Position numbers and translations under genes: made by a program. Positions 60,215-64,000 of a DNA stretch of 64,000 bases are shown in pieces; position 1 is the first letter of the stretch, and each line of letters starts with the position of its first letter. The notes under the pieces are model-generated. The model was not told where the DNA came from. It did not search any database and was given only the letters and a program-made list of their open reading frames with translations. Location of the stretch: positions 1,488,001 through 1,552,000 of the forward strand of contig NC_045148.1 of NCBI RefSeq assembly GCF_008831285.2, given 5' to 3'. The DNA comes from Nymphaea colorata (Eukaryota; Streptophyta; Magnoliopsida; Nymphaeales; Nymphaeaceae).

Positions 60215-60624
60215 CAGAATGTAGAGTTTACGTCCTTGAGGGAACTGGACTGGATTTCACACACGTCTCTCTCTTCGGGGGGAGAGGTGGAATCCGGTCC
60301 CAAAATGGAACCAGATGAACCCAGTATCTATGTGGATTCTATGCCGTTGTGTATCGAATGTTGCTGGATGGATAAAAATAAAATTCAATCACTAAAAAAC
60401 AGTTGTTGCATGAACAGTAGTTTTTTCTTTTATAATACAGAAATGGTTCATGGTGTTTTTAGCAACGATTCATGGTGCTTTTAATAACAGATTTTTAATT
60501 TTTAGCCATCCAGCAACATTTGATACATGACACTATAGAATTCTCCTAGATATTGTATCCATGAAGTTCATAATATGACCAGTTATATTTTGTGTCTCGG
60601 CAGTGCCGTAACTATACATTGTAA
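60215..60624. mobile_element. Foldback element with long inverted arms
   Basis: The left arm can be followed from about GAATGTAGAGTTTACG (60218) through CAGTATCTATGTGGATTC to GTATCGAATGTTGCTGGATG (about 60370). The right arm gives the matching reverse complement from CCATCCAGCAACATTTGAT (about 60506) out to CTATACATT (60612). The arms are about 150 bases each with the innermost 40 best conserved. The loop (about 60400-60500) is AT-rich. There is no ORF of note. No clear target duplication is seen, so the class (Mutator-like or other) is open. Confidence 0.7.
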
Positions 60625-61320
60625 ACCGTACTGTCCTTATTTAAGGTTGTGGACATTACCAAATATGTAATTCGAAGAGTTTCTAGCTTTTGATCCCATA
60701 TAATTGTCTTGAGGCCCTTGATGCTGAAATCTGTTGCGTGTTGTTGGATCTATACAGCTGGCAAGCATCTCCAACCATTCCAAACTTTTTGTATACTGCA
60801 AGGAGGTGGTTTCTATTTCTAAGGCCTCTGTGAACTCAAAAGAATTATGGTTATGAGCTTGATCTAGATTCTGCTTGATCAATCTTCTCTGCTTCTTTCT
60901 TTCATTTTGTTACGGACATTTCAAAGAGCTGTTCTGTGGTCAACAATGATCTAAAGCCAATTGCAACGATGTGCTTTGAAGTCATTGTAAGAGGATACAG
61001 AGACTTGTAATGGCTGGTAACAACTGTGCAAGTGAGAAATTTTGCTGAACCAATGGAGACCTCTTGTAGTATCTTGAACAGAAAGGGAGTGGTGCTCCAA
61101 TTTGCTGCTTCTCTGCAAGGACTCCATTATGTCCACTGCTCGGACTTTCATGCAATATTTTTTGTGCTCGGAATTTTAATGATTTGTGCACTAGATCCTC
61201 ACGTTAACACACACACACACAGACGTGATCTAACACTTCTATTCTTTTATTCATTTCTTTTCTTCCTTTTGTCCTTCCACAATTGCACAACCACCACTAT
61301 GAGGAGTGTAATCGTTGAAC

Positions 61321-62037
61321 TTACATACAACCAAAGGGAATACAGGGAGCATCTGTTGCGTGGCCATACTGGTGTCTGAGTGGACTGATCTTTTGTATTG
61401 TTCTTTGTTCTGGCCATACAGGTGTCTCAGTGGACTGAGCTTTTGTAGTTGTTCTTTGCTTTGCTTCTGACAAAATGTCATCTTCTTCATCTGTAGAAGT
61501 TTCATATGTTTCCTTGCTTGACATACCTCCACCTGCAATCTCTTCAATATTCTCTCTTTCCTTTTCTGCTTCTTTCTGCTGCTTTTCCCAGTCTTCTGAA
61601 ATTTCAGCTTCAGAGGTCTCCTGTTCAGTTGTTTGACTTGAGGTGCTTTTCTTCAAATGGTGCTCCTGACAATTTTGTACCAGGGACAGGTGACCCTGGC
61701 ACCTGTACTCCTGTTTATTTTCCTTTCTTAATGTATCTTTTCCCACACTTTCACGCACTTCTGGCTTATTTCCATCTTCCCTGCCTTTGTTTTGTGACAT
61801 TTCTTGTGAAACCCCTTGGTCCTCCCTAAGCTTGAAGGGCACTGTGTTTTTTTTTAATTGTTCACGTTGACTGTTATCTTCTAAGTCGGTTACCTCCTTT
61901 TCTTCGTTTTGGAAGGCAGCTTCTTGAAGAATCATTTCTCCAGGCCCATGTCCTGTTTGCTCCTCTTCTTCCACCAGTTGCATTTTGTCTCCGCTACAAG
62001 ATTCTGTATCGTCTTCCTCCATTGAAAAGCCTTCCAT
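61321..62037 (-). CDS. Acidic, low-complexity ORF of uncertain status
   Basis: A 238-residue minus-strand frame starts MEGFSMEEDDTESC. It is very rich in Glu, Gln, Lys, Ser and Thr and has no domain I recognise. Just upstream on the same strand, a short frame ending at a TGA near 62066 reads smoothly (MPKIKVGEFSGIWIQ at its start, about 62194), as if a longer coding sequence were interrupted. This may be a remnant of a retroelement or of a host gene, or a chance ORF. The last residues lie in a 50-bp sequence duplication (GGCCATAC then TGTCT, repeated at about 61361 and 61413). Acidic low-complexity frames occur by chance in purine-rich strands, so I give it low confidence. Confidence 0.25.
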   Translation of the reverse strand: MEGFSMEEDDTESCSGDKMQLVEEEEQTGHGPGEMILQEAAFQNEEKEVTDLEDNSQREQLKKNTVPFKLREDQGVSQEMSQNKGREDGNKPEVRESVGKDTLRKENKQEYRCQGHLSLVQNCQEHHLKKSTSSQTTEQETSEAEISEDWEKQQKEAEKERENIEEIAGGGMSSKETYETSTDEEDDILSEAKQRTTTKAQSTETPVWPEQRTIQKISPLRHQYGHATDAPCIPFGCM

Positions 62038-63798
62038 GCCCCCACATGGTAATCATCTTCAGTAGGCAATGTTTCCAGACTTTGCTCCCACTTTTCCCAT
62101 CTCAATGGCAACAATTCGTGTCCCTACATCAGTGGCTTCATTAACTTCTTGAATCCATATTCCTGAAAATTCACCAACTTTGATCTTTGGCATGAAACTT
62201 TCAGGGTTTCTTCTTCATGAAACCTGGCCTGTATCATTTTGGCTTGAATGACGCTTTCTAGCTTCTTTTGGTTTCACTTTTGTTCATAGCATTTATTCCT
62301 TTCTTCCATTGAAGGCAAAAATTTTAATTTAATTTCTATGATAGGCGTTACCTCATGTCTTGGGTTTTGTTACCTGTGGGTTGCTTTGCATGGCATGAAA
62401 ATTTGATACTTCGGACCTTACGGTTTGGTGAACCTGGTTTGGGGTTTAATTTTGTTTAATCTTTTAAAATTTAAAGTTCAAGTGGCATAAATCTGATGTA
62501 AGGGGTATGTAGTTTTTCTCGCTCTCCACCGTTCCTCTTTCTCTCTCTCCCCAGCTGCCATCCCAGATGGGAGTTGTCCAATGTTGAGCCAAAATTTTCT
62601 GGCTAAGGGACATGAGTAATAAATTTTAAATTTATAGAAAGAGATCAACATGTAAATGAGAAAAATTGTCTTATCAAACGTTTCTGCCGGCCCAGCCGCC
62701 TCTGTATATGCCGTCGCTTGTAGGAATTGCCGGGCACGTCTTTTTGCATGAAGCCAACCATGGTCTAGATTGGGTAGGAAAACCTTGGAAATACATTTGG
62801 AGTTGGATTTAGATTTGGATTTACGTAGGCCTTGTGAAGAAATTGATGGATTGCACTTCCAGTTTTTGTCACTTGGCAGGAGTTGTCAATGGTTGAACTT
62901 AAGAGGGTCGAATCGATGGATTGCACTTCCACTAGCAACACGAGTCACTCGTCTCTTCTGCGAGGGTTGATCAAGATACTGTCACAACTCGACATGCGCA
63001 GGTGATCCTCTAAGATGAAAAAGTGTGTTGACCTGCTCCTCACTCGACGATGGCGGTGAGGCCATTTGATTTGTTCTGGACATGGCTGTAACTGGTAGCT
63101 TGGATCAGTTGGCATCTAGATTAGGTGATTAGCAGTGGTTACTTTTACTATTTAGCGTTGGATTCCAAATTCCGGAATAGATCGTCTCAACGTTTAATTA
63201 TGTGTCGGGCCCTGCAACTATTAAGATCAATGGTGCATATTTAGGATAACTGTCATTAATGGGAATCTCAAGTGTCACCTGGTTGGCTTCCCCTGAAGGT
63301 TAGAAAATGCACAACGAGACAAGTAATGGAAGCTCTGTAAGACTGTAACCAGATGACTCGTGTTGAAGAGTGCAAGCTGATGCTCACCGCGTGTTCTTTG
63401 GGCTCTAAACTTTTTAACTTTGGGAAGATTTATGGGTGCAGAAGCTTCCATATCTGAAAATGCAAATGCACATTCCAATCTAGTGGCAAACAGTTAAGAA
63501 AGAGAGAGAGAAAGATATAGGGCCCTTTTGCCCTTCAAAAATCACGAACAAACAGCATTGTATCTGCTTTCCTGCTTCATCATTCAAAAAGAACTACAAC
63601 TGTTTATACCAGTTCAGTACTAAAATTCAAACATGTAAGACCGTGACACTGTAAAGGAGAAGCCCCAAGAGTAGGATTTGAATTTCCCGCCAGCCCACCG
63701 CCTGTTTTTTGGTGAATGCATGAAAAGTAACCGTTAACCTTGATCAATTTTGAATTGAAAGGAAACAACACCATACAGTTGGAGGTTTTTTCACATAC

Positions 63799-64000
63799 CT
63801 GCCCTTCTCCGCCGGATGTAGGCAATGGTCGAATTGTGGCAGCATCCGTCTCCCCTTTTGGTAAAGGCAATGCTGGATTACTACTGATAAAAGGGATTCC
63901 CTTGCTGAAGTCCGGCAGGACCGGGGGCATTGGCACCGGAGACGGCGAGGGGCTGCTCCCCGGCGCAGCCCAAGTGGAAGCTCTTGGGGATTTACTCGGT
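63799..64000 (-). CDS. Exon of a minus-strand gene running off the right edge
   Basis: The minus-strand frame reads as a Pro/Ser-rich stretch, then VLPDFSKGIPFISSNPALP, then a GETDAATIRPLPTSGG motif, and stops at a good donor (CAG then GTATGTG) at 63799/63798. It has the balance of a real coding exon. The gene's 5' part lies beyond position 64000, and later exons would lie to the left. I do not recognise the family. One exon-like piece at 63453-63388 (minus strand) could follow, but its phase does not fit this donor. Confidence 0.55.

Larger units (their letters stand above)
58930..63798. other. Intergenic stretch after the NYN gene
   Basis: The first few hundred bases are probably the 3' untranslated region of the NYN gene. 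Then come a foldback element and an uncertain acidic ORF, both listed separately. A minus-strand frame at 60882-60637 (81 residues) and short frames at 61151-60951 read like degraded coding sequence, but I recognise no family. 62200-63250 shows nothing I can name. Confidence 0.5.

Noticed and set aside
63388-63453. Exon-like segment on the minus strand with acceptor and GTGAGC donor
   Set aside because: Its phase does not fit the donor at 63799, and phase 0 meets a stop after seven codons, so I do not list it as an exon.
1-64000. CRISPR arrays, tRNA genes, rRNA genes and bacterial-type operons
   Set aside because: No regularly spaced repeat with unique spacers, no full tRNA fold and no rRNA sequence were recognised. 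The gene structure is eukaryotic.

Overview
This window is nuclear DNA from a flowering plant. The evidence is split genes with GT-AG introns, plant-only gene families (two AP2-B3 RAV transcription factors, a ROH1/DUF793 protein and an NYN/OST-HTH protein of the plant MNU type), a Ty1/copia retroelement, several miniature inverted-repeat transposons (MITEs) and many long TA, GA and CA microsatellites. I cannot name the species from sequence alone.

Layout, left to right. (1) 950-15680, plus strand: a WD40-repeat gene reconstructed here from 13 exons whose splice phases agree throughout. Its introns carry two hAT-type MITEs full of the hexamer GTATCG/CGATAC (5146-6015 and 7324-7632) and a young, internally deleted copia element in antisense (10309-12615). 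(2) 15681-24100: no gene recognised; a SINE candidate lies just inside the preceding gene's last intron, and this stretch holds a tandem array, duplicated segments and two inverted-repeat elements. (3) 24110-26184, plus: a ROH1-like (DUF793) gene with a leader intron and an intronless coding region. (4) 26200-35100: no gene recognised, four inverted-repeat elements. (5) 35119-36210 and 44972-46000, both plus: two intronless RAV genes about 8.8 kb apart, each with AP2, B3 and a C-terminal RLFGV repression motif. The spacer holds very long TA tracts and a five-copy 52-bp array. (6) 46001-53432: no gene recognised. (7) 53433-58929, plus: a three-exon gene for a 1032-residue NYN nuclease with OST-HTH/LOTUS domains, resembling the Arabidopsis mitochondrial nucleases MNU1/MNU2. 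(8) 58930-64000: a long-armed foldback element, an acidic minus-strand ORF of unknown nature, and a minus-strand exon of a gene running off the right edge.

The genes do not form one pathway, which is normal for plant chromosomes. The RAV pair is the only evident functional grouping and looks like a local duplication. The most unusual sequence is the pair of hAT MITEs, each with a perfect 8-bp target duplication and very dense palindromic hexamers. I found no clear evidence for a wholly new multi-gene system.
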